From Amoeboaphelidium protococcarum (Eukaryota > Aphelidiomycota > Aphelidea), in assembly GCA_023515745.1 (NCBI GenBank), contig JALECJ010000257.1:1924687-1988686 (forward strand): 64,000 nt of DNA, in the 5' to 3' direction. Positions within the stretch are counted from its first letter, which is position 1, and each line of letters starts with the position of its first letter. Below are positions 26,351 to 36,638 of the stretch, piece by piece. The notes beneath the pieces were generated by a model, which saw nothing but the letters and a program-made list of their open reading frames with translations, ran no database searches and had not been told where the DNA came from. The position numbers were made by a program, and so were the translations under genes.

Positions 26351-26767
26351 TCAGTCTTACTTAAAATGCTTTTCTTTGATAAAATCTCGGAGATCTGTAC
26401 CAGATGTTAGACGCCCACCAAACATCATCAGCTCTGGCTCGGAGAGAAACAAATCAAGCGCTTCCATATCTTCGCGCTGCTTTTGATCTGATGAAGGCGG
26501 CTATTGCGTTTTCTATTTGATGGGCCGGCTCTTCTTGCTTACACTTGCAAAATGATTCTCATTTGAGTCTGGATATTCAAAACTCCTAGAATCACTATCG
26601 CGGGATTGCCATCTTTCCAGTTCTACTTCACCTACTTGATTAGGCAGTTAATGATCACGGTGGGGGTGCATCTTTCTTGAATGAGATATCAGATTACGAT
26701 GGTACAACATTGCCGCTGATATCTAGATTATACTAGCTACCACACAAATAATCAGGTACAACTTCAT
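26351..26767 (-). CDS. Small secreted basic protein
   Basis: A 138-residue protein with signal peptide MKLYLIICVVASIIQISAAM, then a His/Arg-rich segment (SHSRKMHPHRDH), a charged Ser/Gln-rich middle and a C-terminal helix-like block EALDLFLSEPELMMFGGRL followed by TSGTDLRDF. It is hidden under the standard code because its signal peptide already contains a TAG (Gln). No known domain was recognised. It sits with the other secreted genes on the same strand. Confidence 0.6.
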
Positions 26768-26996
26768 CTTCGAATGGAGATATGCAGCGTGTACAGTTTA
26801 GTATAAGATTGACGCGGCAGGGTGATGATATTAAAATCTTTTTAAAAGAAACTTTTTACTTCAGGGGTGCATTAATGCTTAAAATGGTTCCTTTATTCGG
26901 AGAGACTGTATTTTACTTTAAATCTATTTCATCAATTCTATACCATACTATTCAATCTACCACCAAGTCATCAAAATAAGATTCATACCGCTAATC

Positions 26997-28019
26997 TCAA
27001 TTGAATCGTTCAGTATGCGTGTCAGCACGACAGTTGGGGCATTTCGGAATACGTCTAAGTGCAGTAACTATGCAGTCTTTGCAAAAGCAGTGACCACATC
27101 TCACTTTGACCGCGTTTTCTGGATATTCTAAGCAAATGCTGCATACATCTAACTGTTCACCTTCTGCAACGGGAATCAACTTTCTTTCATTGACAGGATG
27201 TTCTGTTTGTGGTTGCCCTTCCTCTAGTGACTCCTATGCAGCCTGCGCGAGATCCATAGCCTGCTATAATTCTTCCGGTCGTGGATGGCGCGGACTACTT
27301 AAACCACGACCATTATTCTAGGCATCAGCGGACCCCCAATAACTAACTGGATCATTGCCATCCAAATGCTAGCTAATATAATGACCATAGCCAGAATCAA
27401 CGTCTGCATGGTTTTAATCAGTTTAGTCAATCTAGCCGAACGGAGATTACATATTATGACTGCCATCTGATTCCGAATCTTCGCCATCAAGATTTTAATA
27501 TCTATCATTCTAAGGTGCATCGACTTGGCCATCAGCAGAAGGGCCAAACAGTTACACGCGATGATTCGGCGAAGATGATCTTTGAGATGAAGCTGAACGG
27601 GCAGATTATTCAGATTAAGATGTTAAAGAGCCGCGATAACTCAAATAACTATGAAGTCTCTAGTCAGCTTCAATTCGTTACTACAGGCCATCATCTCCCA
27701 TAAACAGATTCCCATGATTGCGAATTGACCCGCTGGTTGTTTCTCTGCTGGGAAGAGGCTAAGAGTTTTACTACTAACGCAGTCCACTTGTTAACGGAGA
27801 AAAATTAACATCCGCAAATGCAGCATCACCGCGCATGGAGGAAGTGGTAGCACCACGGCTCGACAATCGCTAGCGCAACTGATCAAAGCCTTATCTGAAT
27901 CGCGTCACTCCATGAGCAGAATCACGACGCCACATATCTCTCTGGCCATCGCTAGGCAAAGCAAAGCAGTTTATCAGCAATAATTGAACTAGAACAATTT
28001 TAAGCGGGATAATCATCAT
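26997..28019 (-). CDS. Signal-peptide RING (C3HC4) protein, copy 3
   Basis: A 340-residue protein starting MMIIPLKIVLVQLLLINCFA (signal peptide or anchor), followed by about 255 disordered Ser/Asp/Gln/Gly-rich residues. A short helical stretch (EELQQAMDLAQAAQESLEEG) precedes the C-terminal RING: CSICLEYPENAVKVRCGHCF, CKDC and CPNC. The RING spacing is C3HC4, unlike the RING-H2 of copies 1 and 2. The motif PLTSGL near residue 75 is shared with the RING-less neighbour at 28289. An in-frame ATG at 28115 would add 32 residues but would hide the signal; I prefer 28019. An overlapping frame with a hydrophobic stretch is a shadow. Confidence 0.75.
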
Positions 28020-28288
28020 CCTTTCTATTGAATTATCGCTGTTAACTAAAAAAGTGTCAGTTAAGAAAAGGAGACACGAGCTTTTGCTTTCAAAAAAATT
28101 CAAACTACGCCGCATGATAATGTTTCACGCGGTCTGTAACGTTACACACGATATGGATGCCACATGTTATAATGTTAATGGAGCCTTGCGCACAGACAAT
28201 CTGTTTTAAGCAAGACGATACAAGAAATTTAATCGATAATAAAACGCGCTAATCAACCAATTTCTCTATTTAAATCTTTATAACCTCA

Positions 28289-29071
28289 TCACTCTTCCTA
28301 CGGACCCCCCAGCCATCCGTGAAAACTTGGCTCACGACTATTAAGCAAACCAGGATTGTTTCTCAAAATGCGGTTTATGCCGTCTTGAGATTAATCCACT
28401 AAGTCTTGCAGCTCTTACTGAGTATGTCTCGGTGCCTCTTAAAGTGGAGGCACCTATAATTGAGCGTCCTCATTACTTATCTCGGCTGCAGCTTCCTACA
28501 ACGCGCGCATGACAGGATCATTCAAATAAGACCTCCCAAATGCATTAAGATCGTCATTCTGATTCTCTTAAACATTTTCAGTCTCAATATCTTATTATAA
28601 CTATCTCTAATATCCACGGCCGGTGGATGATTGATCGGGAGATGTTATTGCTGGATCCGAAGCCACTCTTCGATATCCTTGACGCGGACCGGTAGATTGA
28701 TCTGATCTAACAGACCCAGTCTGTGGAAGCTCCAGTTCAGTGCTGGCACCACCAGTATTACCAGCACTGGCTGAGCGTCTTGCACCATATAGACGCGTCA
28801 GACCACTAGTTAAAGGCTGAAACTCAACTGTTTGACCACGACGACGATGCGCATTCGTAGGTTAGCTATTACCGCTCATTCCTCTGTGCAATGGAGAATA
28901 CTCTTGAGGCTAAGGCTCGCTATCCAAACTACCAGAAGACGAAGAAAGCAGACCTTGATCATGGTGAGACGGACGTCGTCGCAATCTTTATCTGCTGTTA
29001 GAACCACGTTATGGGTCAGTGGCGTAAGCTCCCACCAGTACAAAGGTGATTATAATTGCTCTAATCATCAT
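28289..29071 (-). CDS. Secreted low-complexity protein, RING-less relative of copy 3
   Basis: A 260-residue protein starting MMIRAIIITFVLVGAYATDP (signal peptide). The mature part has several basic triplets (RRRP, HRRRG, GARRS) and the motif VEFQPLTSGL, matching VNFSPLTSGL of the adjacent RING protein. The C-terminal third is helical and Gln/Glu-rich (QQELQDLVDQSQDGINRIL) and ends in FHGWLGGPQEE. It lacks Cys, so no RING remains. The shared N-terminus suggests a paralogue that lost or never gained the RING. Confidence 0.68.
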
Positions 29072-29492
29072 TTAAAAGCTTCTATATCTGAATAAATATT
29101 TGTTCCAAAATTGTGTATTTGTAATGCAAAATGAAGGCGGAGATTCAATTCTAGTCATCACAATAATCACGCACAACACCAACGTGGAACTGTAACCTCC
29201 TGATATGAAACGGGTGCGAGGCAACCTTGTGTACTAGCTACGTATATATGTTAGACTGTGCATGCAATCAGAGCTATAGCTTACGTATTAGTGACTTGTT
29301 TTACTGAATCATGCTGTACAGGCTTCGTCACGTTTTAATCGGGGAGATTAGGTATGGTTGCTAGGCTGATTAATGGATCTTTGCTTGAACAATCCGCTGA
29401 ACGTAGATCCTCCGGCAAAGGCAATTTAGACTACTTTTAGCTTCGAACTACAATCTCAACTTTTGTGTTACTCTTAAGACTACTACTAATGC
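29072..29492. other. Divergent intergenic region
   Basis: About 420 bases between divergently transcribed secreted-protein and beta-propeller genes, presumably holding both promoters. No gene was recognised. Confidence 0.4.
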
Positions 29493-30851
29493 ATGTTCAC
29501 TGCTCTACTGCTGTCTTTAGTAGGCCATGTATCAGTTGGTGATGTTGTGCCTCGCTTCGTCGGTATCGTTAGTTGCGCATCAACGTGTGTGAATTACGCA
29601 TCCAAAAAGATGTATGCTGCGTGCAATCATTGTTATGAGTATTTACCTGCTATCATGCAAATTGGTCGAGTCTAGATGAGTGTTGTTTAGCACACTGACT
29701 TTTACCATCGCTCAAGTTGTGTTGCCTCAGTCAGTGGGAACCAGGTGCTCTATGATGCAAGTTACGTCAACGGTCAAGTCGTGATGCTCTCGTAGGCAAA
29801 TCTTCAGTCCAGTAATGTTCAATAGAAGTAAACTGGCTTAAAGTTATAATGGCCTGTGGATGAAATGGGGTATGTAGCGGTTGGATATGTCAATGGTGGA
29901 GCGTATTTTTCGCTAAACAAATGCTATTGTTTACTTACGGCAGCAACTCTCCTCCTAACTAGTAAGTGTCAATGAGCACTAATGTCGGCAATTGGAGGTC
30001 AATACTCAGTGCTGTTGCATTAAACAGCACTCTTTACGTGATAGGCGTGAGACAGTCCGCATCTGTGGTTATCTCGTTTTTCAGTGAATAGTTGACTATG
30101 AAAAAGGTTATGCAACTGTCAAATGCTACTACACTGCGCTCTCTGGTTGTCGTTGAAGGTCAAATTTATGCTGCTGGAAGCATTCAACTTAGCAGTAATG
30201 AAACTGGACTTTCATCGACAAGTGATCGTAACGCGTTTTACGGCCAGTTAAACACTGACAGTCTTGCGTTAGTTAACTCCAAGTTGGTTGGTAATCAAAT
30301 TGCCAATGAAGTTATTACCACTTCATTTTATGAAAAAATCAGTAAGTAGTTGTACTTTGTTGGCTACTCGTCGTAGAATACCTATTCAAATGCTCGTAAC
30401 TTGATGTACGTTAGAGTTGGGTTAGAAACCGAAGGCAGTGAGTACAAGTCATTCCGCACTTACGATAATTTAAATGTTGAGCCTAGAAGTATTTCATCTT
30501 GGAATGGGACAGTTGTCATCGTTGGCGAATACACCGGTGTGAGGGGAGGGTTTCATTGCAGTTATAAACAACGGTAGTATCACGAACAATGCGGCTGAAT
30601 ACAACGGTGGGGGAGTAATAGATCCTGATTACAGAAAGAAGACACCACTGTTTGGTGACGGGACAGTTTTGGCATTACTTATAGCTCTTGTCGCGGGGAT
30701 ACCTGTTTTGATGATTATCTGCGCCATTGTCTTCTTCGCGAAGAATCGCACACGCAGTAAGATATCTGCCAATGCAGCTGCCGCGGGGCCTTTGTCTTTG
30801 AATCCTACGGGCAATGCGTACGTTGAGATGAAATCTTATGAGAAGCTTTGA
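29493..30851 (+). pseudogene. Type I membrane beta-propeller-like protein, copy 1 (two frameshifts)
   Basis: Homologous along its whole length to the intact gene at 31300. It starts MFTALLLSLVGHVSVGDVVP (signal peptide) and ends with one membrane helix (VLALLIALVAGIPVLMIICA) and a 40-residue cytosolic tail. Compared with the paralogue, the frame slips twice. Near 29912, in a T run, one base seems missing. Near 30553, in a GGGTTT stretch, one base seems extra. Between the slips all sequence remains protein-like, including SLVVVEGQIYAAGS and NAFYGQL. Either it is a very young pseudogene or the assembly has two indel errors. The tail carries NAYVEM, a YxxM/Yxx-hydrophobic sorting motif, as in copy 2. 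Confidence 0.6.
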
Positions 30852-31299
30852 ATGTCTTAGTATGATTTTGATTCTGTTCAATACTGTTTCACTTTAAAAG
30901 TCTGACTAAATCAGCTTTAATAGAAAGCATCATCAGATTGTTTCAACCCAAAAATCATACAAAGCAAATCACAGCAAAGTCGAAGCTTGATATCTTTAAA
31001 ACATCTAGATCGTTCATGTATATCTTATACAGTAGTAGCCGTAGACATCTAGTACCAACTAGTTTTGATTTTATGACTCTAGTTAATTTGGCGACGCATT
31101 TCTTCCATGGTTGCCATCTTTATATATAGTAACACTCCAATTTAATCTACTGTACGTAGACCTTTCTCTCGTGGTTACTATCCCTAAAGATAGACACACG
31201 TATATCTAATCAATAGTGAACGTACAATGACTAGCGTTTTCTCTTTAAAGATCACCTAATTCATAATATAGCGTCTGCTGAATTATTTACTATTAGCTT
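30852..31299. other. Spacer between tandem propeller genes
   Basis: About 450 bases with no supported gene; presumed promoter of the second copy. Confidence 0.4.
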
Positions 31300-32646
31300 A
31301 TGTTCACTGCCCTATTGCTGTCTTTAGTTGGCCTTATATCAGCTGGCGATGTTGTTCCTCGCTTCAATGGCATATCTAGCTGTACCTCAGTGACTGTCGA
31401 TTATAATTCATCAAAGATCTATGCTATATGCAACAATGATTATGAGTATGCTCCCGCGATTTTGAAAATTGATGGTAGTCAGATGAGCGTTGCCTAGCAC
31501 ACCCAGTTTTACTATCGCTTGAATTGTATTGCTGCTATTGGTGGTGACTAATTGGTATACGGTTCAACGGAGTCTTTTTAAGACTCTGTGATGTTGACGT
31601 AGACTAATCGCCTGTAGAATGTAGTTCAACAATCCAAGACTGGTCTTCCATCAGGTTACTAACCAGGTTAAATGGGATGCTTGGTAGCTGTAGAGGCCGG
31701 TAGTGGAGTTTACTTCTTCTTAGGACGCGTATTACTCTACTTTAAGGGGTTTAACTCTGCCGTTAATTACTAGCTGGTGGTGAGCCAAGAGGTCAATAGT
31801 TGGCAGTAGGTGCTCAGCGTTGTCTTGTTGAACAATACTCTATACGTTGCTGGAGTTAAAGAGTACAAGTCCATAGTCGCCGCTTTCACTGCTGAATCCT
31901 TGAATTTGATAAATTCAGTGCATCTGTCGAATGCTACTTCAATCGAATCTCTAGTCTTAGTAGAAGGTTAGATATACGCTGTTGGAAGCGTGAAAGGTAG
32001 CAGCAACGACACTGGTCTGACGTCCAAAAGCAGTGAAAACGCATTTTACGGTCAGCTAGATTCGAAATCTCTTGCATTATCCAATGCCAAGCTGATCGGT
32101 AACCAGACTGCCGTTGAAGTTCTAACAAGTGCATTTTACGATAAAACTAATAACTCTCTGTACTTGGCTGGTTATTCCTCTTCTGAATCGAAGTAGTATG
32201 ACCGTAAGCTAATGTACGTTAAAGTTGGGTTATAATCCGAAGACAGCGAGTATTACTCTTTCCGTAATCCTAATAATGCTAATCTTAGGCCAAAAGGTAT
32301 TGCGGCGTTGGGCGGCACTGTGGTAATAGTAGGTGAGTTTCCTGGTGTGTATGGTGGGTTCATTACTGTCATCTAAAATGGTAGCATTATTAATACGGCG
32401 TCCGATTACACTGGCGATGGACTCAAAGATCCTAATTACAGAAATACTTCGTAGTGGGGCGATCCTTCGTTTTGGATATTCTTCTTTATCCTATTATATG
32501 GTCTACCGTCGTTAATCTTTCTATGTATTGTTGGTTACTGTGTAAAAGTGTGTATTCGACGCCAAGTGTAACCTGCACTTACCGCTTTTTCATAGCCATA
32601 ACAACCTGGTCCAAAAAGTGATGGATATATGAAGATGTAAGCTTGA
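31300..32646 (+). CDS. Type I membrane beta-propeller-like protein, copy 2
   Basis: A 448-residue intact paralogue. It has signal peptide MFTALLLSLVGLISAGDVVP, then an extracellular region of repeated beta-rich units with recurring LYVAGV, IYAVGSV, LYLAGYSS and VVIVGEF strands about 50-60 residues apart. This is the look of a kelch-like or SBBP-type beta-propeller. A transmembrane helix (FWIFFFILLYGLPSLIFLCI) lies near residue 390, followed by a Cys-containing tail ending GYMKMQA. Several NxS/T sites (NNSL, NNTL, NGS) suit an extracellular domain. Many codons are TAA/TAG. Likely a surface receptor or adhesin; no ligand can be inferred. Confidence 0.75.
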
Positions 32647-32836
32647 ACTTTTTGGAGCTTCCTCTAATGTCGTTTGTTTGAATAATTTGTGGTGAAATAA
32701 ACGAATGGATTTGTGTCCCTTACTACCGCAATCTTTTGTATCTAACGCGTTATAATAGTTAGGTAAAGACAATGGACAATGGGATAAAGATATATCTGAG
32801 GATTGAATGACTTATTTATCTGTAATAATTTAAAAG

Positions 32837-33631
32837 TCATGACTCAACATCATCATCGATAATTTCTCTAGCAGCAGAGTCGGGCTGCCTGCAATTGGGA
32901 CAATTACCCGAGATTAACAACCATTACTTGATGCAGTCAAAGCAGAAGCAATGCCTACAATCCAGAGACACAGGATCTTTCAAAGTGTTGAGACATACAG
33001 AGCAATCACCATGGACAGAATCCACAGGTCGCCGCTACATCAAAAGATTCTCATCAACTTGATACGTCTTCGATTACACATTTCTCCCGCCATTAAGTGA
33101 TGACTATTAAAAATTCGGATCTTAAAGGCGGCGGTATAAATCAGATAGGTCAATCGGCTGGTGAGTGGCTGAGTTTTATCGACTCGTCTACGGCGTCTCT
33201 ATGAAACTGTTATGGTGAAGATACGACCCATATATATCACTCTACTATCTATCAGTCGCGTGTAATAGTTGATCTGATGACGAGCTCTAAGCACTACCAC
33301 TTGCATCATCATCATCATCTGCATCAGCGGATACTTCAATATCAGCCTCTCTAATTTAAACTCTTATCGGGCTCGTAACATCATCTTCATTAATATCCCA
33401 CACCGTTTACACTAAACCAAACTAACGGGCAGATTACAACGCGCCCAATGGTTAATGACCAGCATTACCAGAATTTCTATCCAGTAGCTCTTACGATAAA
33501 CTGGTGCCTATATAATCTGTAGATCGATATTCAAATGGCGACGTATAGCTGTGCCTTGGTGTATTCACTGGGGCACCTGTAATGTGTGAGATCAGCAGCA
33601 ACGCGATCAACGAAACAATGATAAACAACAT
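32837..33631 (-). CDS. Signal-peptide RING (C3HC4) protein, copy 4
   Basis: A 264-residue protein. MLFIIVSLIALLLISHITGA is a signal peptide. A disordered segment with a poly-Asp run (ADADDDDDASGS) follows, then the C-terminal RING: CSVCLNTLKDPVSLDCRHCF, CFDCIKQWL and CPNCRQP. Spacing is C3HC4, closest to copy 3. No second membrane helix is present. The gene is broken by TAA/TAG many times under the standard code. It is convergent with the propeller gene. Role is probably ubiquitin ligase if the C-terminus is cytosolic (N-out anchor); otherwise unknown. Confidence 0.75.
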
Positions 33632-34105
33632 GATATTCTATCTATAAATTCTAAACTCTTTCTCATAAAAGTTTGGAAGCAGCTTAGCACAAAGCAACTT
33701 GAGTCTCGATTTGATAGATGATTCATGTGAGCAGCGAGACATCTCTATCTCATTCACAACTGGGCTGACGTCTGCGGCTAAGCCACGTATTAAGGCGGCG
33801 CCCCTCGAGGTTACAATCAATCAGCGAATCTTATTAAGACGTCCGCATGATAAATATAGCAGTTAAAATGAGCTTTCTTTTAAAGCGGGACTAATAACAC
33901 TTAAAAGTTCTTCAAGTTATGCATGTATTTTTACTTTGCATTATTTTAATTTATTTTCTACTATGATTGAGCGTTATCAGATTGCGTTCTGATCTTAACA
34001 ATACATTTAGTATCATCACTTCATCAACCGCTGATCGCGTTCTCTGAACTTTAAAATAACACCGAAAATTTAAATATAAAAGAAATTTAAAGAATAGACA
34101 TATTG
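33632..34105. other. Divergent intergenic region, RING copy 4 / RPC34
   Basis: About 470 bases, the boundary between the accessory island and the next housekeeping block. No gene was recognised. Confidence 0.4.
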
Positions 34106-35116
34106 ATGGCTGATAAAATCGAGCAAGTATTAGAAGTTATACAGTAGAGAGCGAATGGAATATCATCGCAGGATATATTGAAGGAGGTGGACGTGAAAGT
34201 GGAAGATCTTGGTGGTATAATCAATCAACTATCAGGCCAGAAGAAAATCACCATCATGACTGGTGATAACAATGAGGTGATCTTGAAAGCTGTAAGTGAA
34301 TCTGAGCAGTAGTTGATGAAGCAAATGACTCCCGAAGAGTATGGAATATACACACACGTGCAGGCATCGGGCGGCAGTGGTATCTGGATGAGGGACATTC
34401 TGAACAAGACTGGCTTTCATAGGTCGGTGGTGACGAAGGCGATCAAGAATTTGATGAATTTGAATTACATCAAGAGTATCACCAACGTGAAGTGTCCCAC
34501 ACGAAAGATGTATATCTGCTGTGGGGTCACGCCTAACTCCGAGATTGTGGGTGGTATGTTCTACTAAAACTCTACGCTTGATGCAGACCTGGTGAGGTAA
34601 CTGACTCTGGCCACGACGCGTTTTATCGCCAGTCAAGATGGCCCTGATGGACGGGGAAGTAGTTCTATGATTGCCTCAGTCGGTCATGGCGTATGGAGCT
34701 AGAATGGTGGTTATGGATAATCAAGTGGTGGCAGTAGTGGTTCTGGTAGTAGCAATAATATCTCGCTTGAAGTACCCTCTCACAATGGAGTAACATCCAA
34801 CTAGATTCTCAAGTTTGTCAAAGAGTAGACGATATCAGAGATGGAATTATCGCTTGCAGATTTGGAACAGTTGTTAACCATGCTCACCTATGATCGAACT
34901 CTCATCCAATATCAAGATGGTAATACTGTGAAATGGAGACTGCATCCTCAATCTGCTTAATCTCAACTTAGTAGCGACGGTGGTTCGCACATTAAATTCA
35001 ACAATTGGAGCAATTCAAGTCCATGTTCAATGTGTCCTGTTCATAACGAATGTACTCCTGGTGGCATAATCTCGCCACAATCTTGCGTATACATTAAAGA
35101 TTGGCTGGAGATATGA
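34106..35116 (+). CDS. RPC34: RNA polymerase III subunit RPC6/RPC34
   Basis: A 336-residue subunit of the Pol III initiation heterotrimer (RPC3-RPC6-RPC7), needed for promoter opening. It has winged-helix repeats at about 1-65 and 70-150 (GIWMRDILNKTGFHRSVVTK, KAIKNLMNLNYIKSITNVK, TRKMYICCGVTPN), then a Gly/Ser-rich linker and a third winged helix (YQDGNTVKWRL). The C-terminal cysteine cluster PCSMCPVHNECTPGG plus a later Cys matches the [4Fe-4S] ligands of this family. It is a single exon with start MADKIEQVLEV and stop TGA 35114. Confidence 0.93.
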
Positions 35117-35396
35117 CCATGTATCTTTGTTATTTATTGTATTCAATGAGACAGCATATCCGACAATATTAATGCATGATATTAAATAGTCACAGTATTT
35201 CCCACGCTTTACAATTAAAGTCATTCAGTCAACGTCGATCCATCTCCAACAGTGATCGGCGCGCTTTTGTTGTTTCTCCCACGGCTTTTCGTTCTCTTCT
35301 TGTTATTGCTCAGACTTTGGTCAATTTAAATACTGTAAATACTTTTAGTGTCAACCTTAGTGCCTATATTATACCAAATCCTATTGTATATTTAAA

Positions 35397-36638
35397 ATGT
35401 CCTCTTCTACATAGTATCGTTCAATCTAAAAGAAGAGTTAGTTGTGCAAGTTTATTTAGGAAGACTATGAATCTGCGGTGAAGTACAATGTAAAGTTTTC
35501 GGGATCTAAAGACTTGAATGGTGACCAGGTGATTATAGTTGACTTGAATGATGATCTTAAACCTCAGGAATTCTATCTTATACTGGAAATTGCCTCAGAA
35601 TTACATAAACATAATAATAGTGATGACCGTGTTGGTAGTGATAGCAGTGAGACTACTGTGGATGGTATGCAAGTGTAGTAGTAATAATAATCATAATTAA
35701 AAGTTACCATGATTTTTGATTGTGAGAATCTGACAGCCAGCTATGGTATTAACGTCGCCAATTACTTTGATCATATTAAATAGCTGAATAGAAAGTATCC
35801 TCACTGTATCAATGTGTGCATGTTTGTAAATATGAACTGGATTGTGAAGGGATTCTTCTCCGTATTACCAACATCTAGTAATAGCAGTAATGGTTTGAAC
35901 ATGAACCGAGTAAAGTTCATCTCCAATTATGATGATATTACAGAGTACATTGATCCTAGTCAGGTGCCAATCAAGTACGGTGGGTACCATCATCTACCTT
36001 ATGATGATAATGCCGACTATTATCAGTTTGTTATGCGTTAGCTGATGGAAATTGATTCTGTCAGAGAGATGGTGGAGCGAATATAATAGGATCAATCAGG
36101 ATTACCTTTGAATGAGATCCAGGAGAGTCCTCCGTCATCGGATAATCTTCTCCTGGTGTCCTCTTCTTCATCATCTTTTACTGCTGCTGCAGCTGCTCTT
36201 TATCAATCTGGTGAAGGTGTCGAATCTCTGGCTCTATCTAATGGCTTGAAGAATGCCTACTCTCTATTTGACTCTATGCATCAGGATAGTGAAGATGAAT
36301 ACGTGGATTGCAGAGATGATGCCATGAGTGTAATGTCAAGAGAGTAATAGTATCATACTGCCAGATCTTTTCGTAGTAAAGTGTCCGTCCATCCTAATGA
36401 GGACCTGTAAGCTGATCGTGATGATGATGATGATATTCAGTTGTAGGGTGATGGCAAGATTGGTGGTCGTTATAATAATACTCTGAACAAGATCAAAAAT
36501 TGGTTTTGGATTATTATCAGATTAGTGCAAAAGTATATAATTTCTAATTTAACAAGTTAGCTATCATTCAAGGAGAAGTTTTTGGCACTGCTGATTAGTC
36601 TAGTCATACTCAAACGTATATATCCGAAGTAGAACTGA
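35397..36638 (+). CDS. CRAL-TRIO domain lipid-binding protein with C-terminal membrane helix
   Basis: A 413-residue protein. Residues about 40-230 read as a CRAL-TRIO (Sec14-like) fold: DQVIIVDLNDDLKPQEFYLI, VTMIFDCENLTASYGINVAN, HIKQLNRKYPHCINVCMFVN, MNWIVKGFFSVL, VKFISNYDDITEYIDPSQVP and YGGYHHLPYD. The following 140 residues are disordered and acidic. The C-terminus is hydrophobic and basic (FLALLISLVILKRIYPKQN), probably a tail anchor, as in motile-sperm/CRAL-TRIO proteins at membrane contact sites. It may transfer phospholipid. The last 29 bases overlap, antisense, the end of the sorting nexin gene. Confidence 0.8.

Noticed and set aside
27299-27547. Overlapping frame with a hydrophobic segment inside the third RING gene
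   Set aside because: It has no TAA/TAG-independent support; the alternative frame joins signal peptide, linker and RING continuously with natural composition.
29905-30560. Programmed ribosomal frameshifting in propeller copy 1 and gene X
   Set aside because: The slip sites share no common heptamer or stop context and the intact paralogue needs none; indel decay or sequencing error is simpler.
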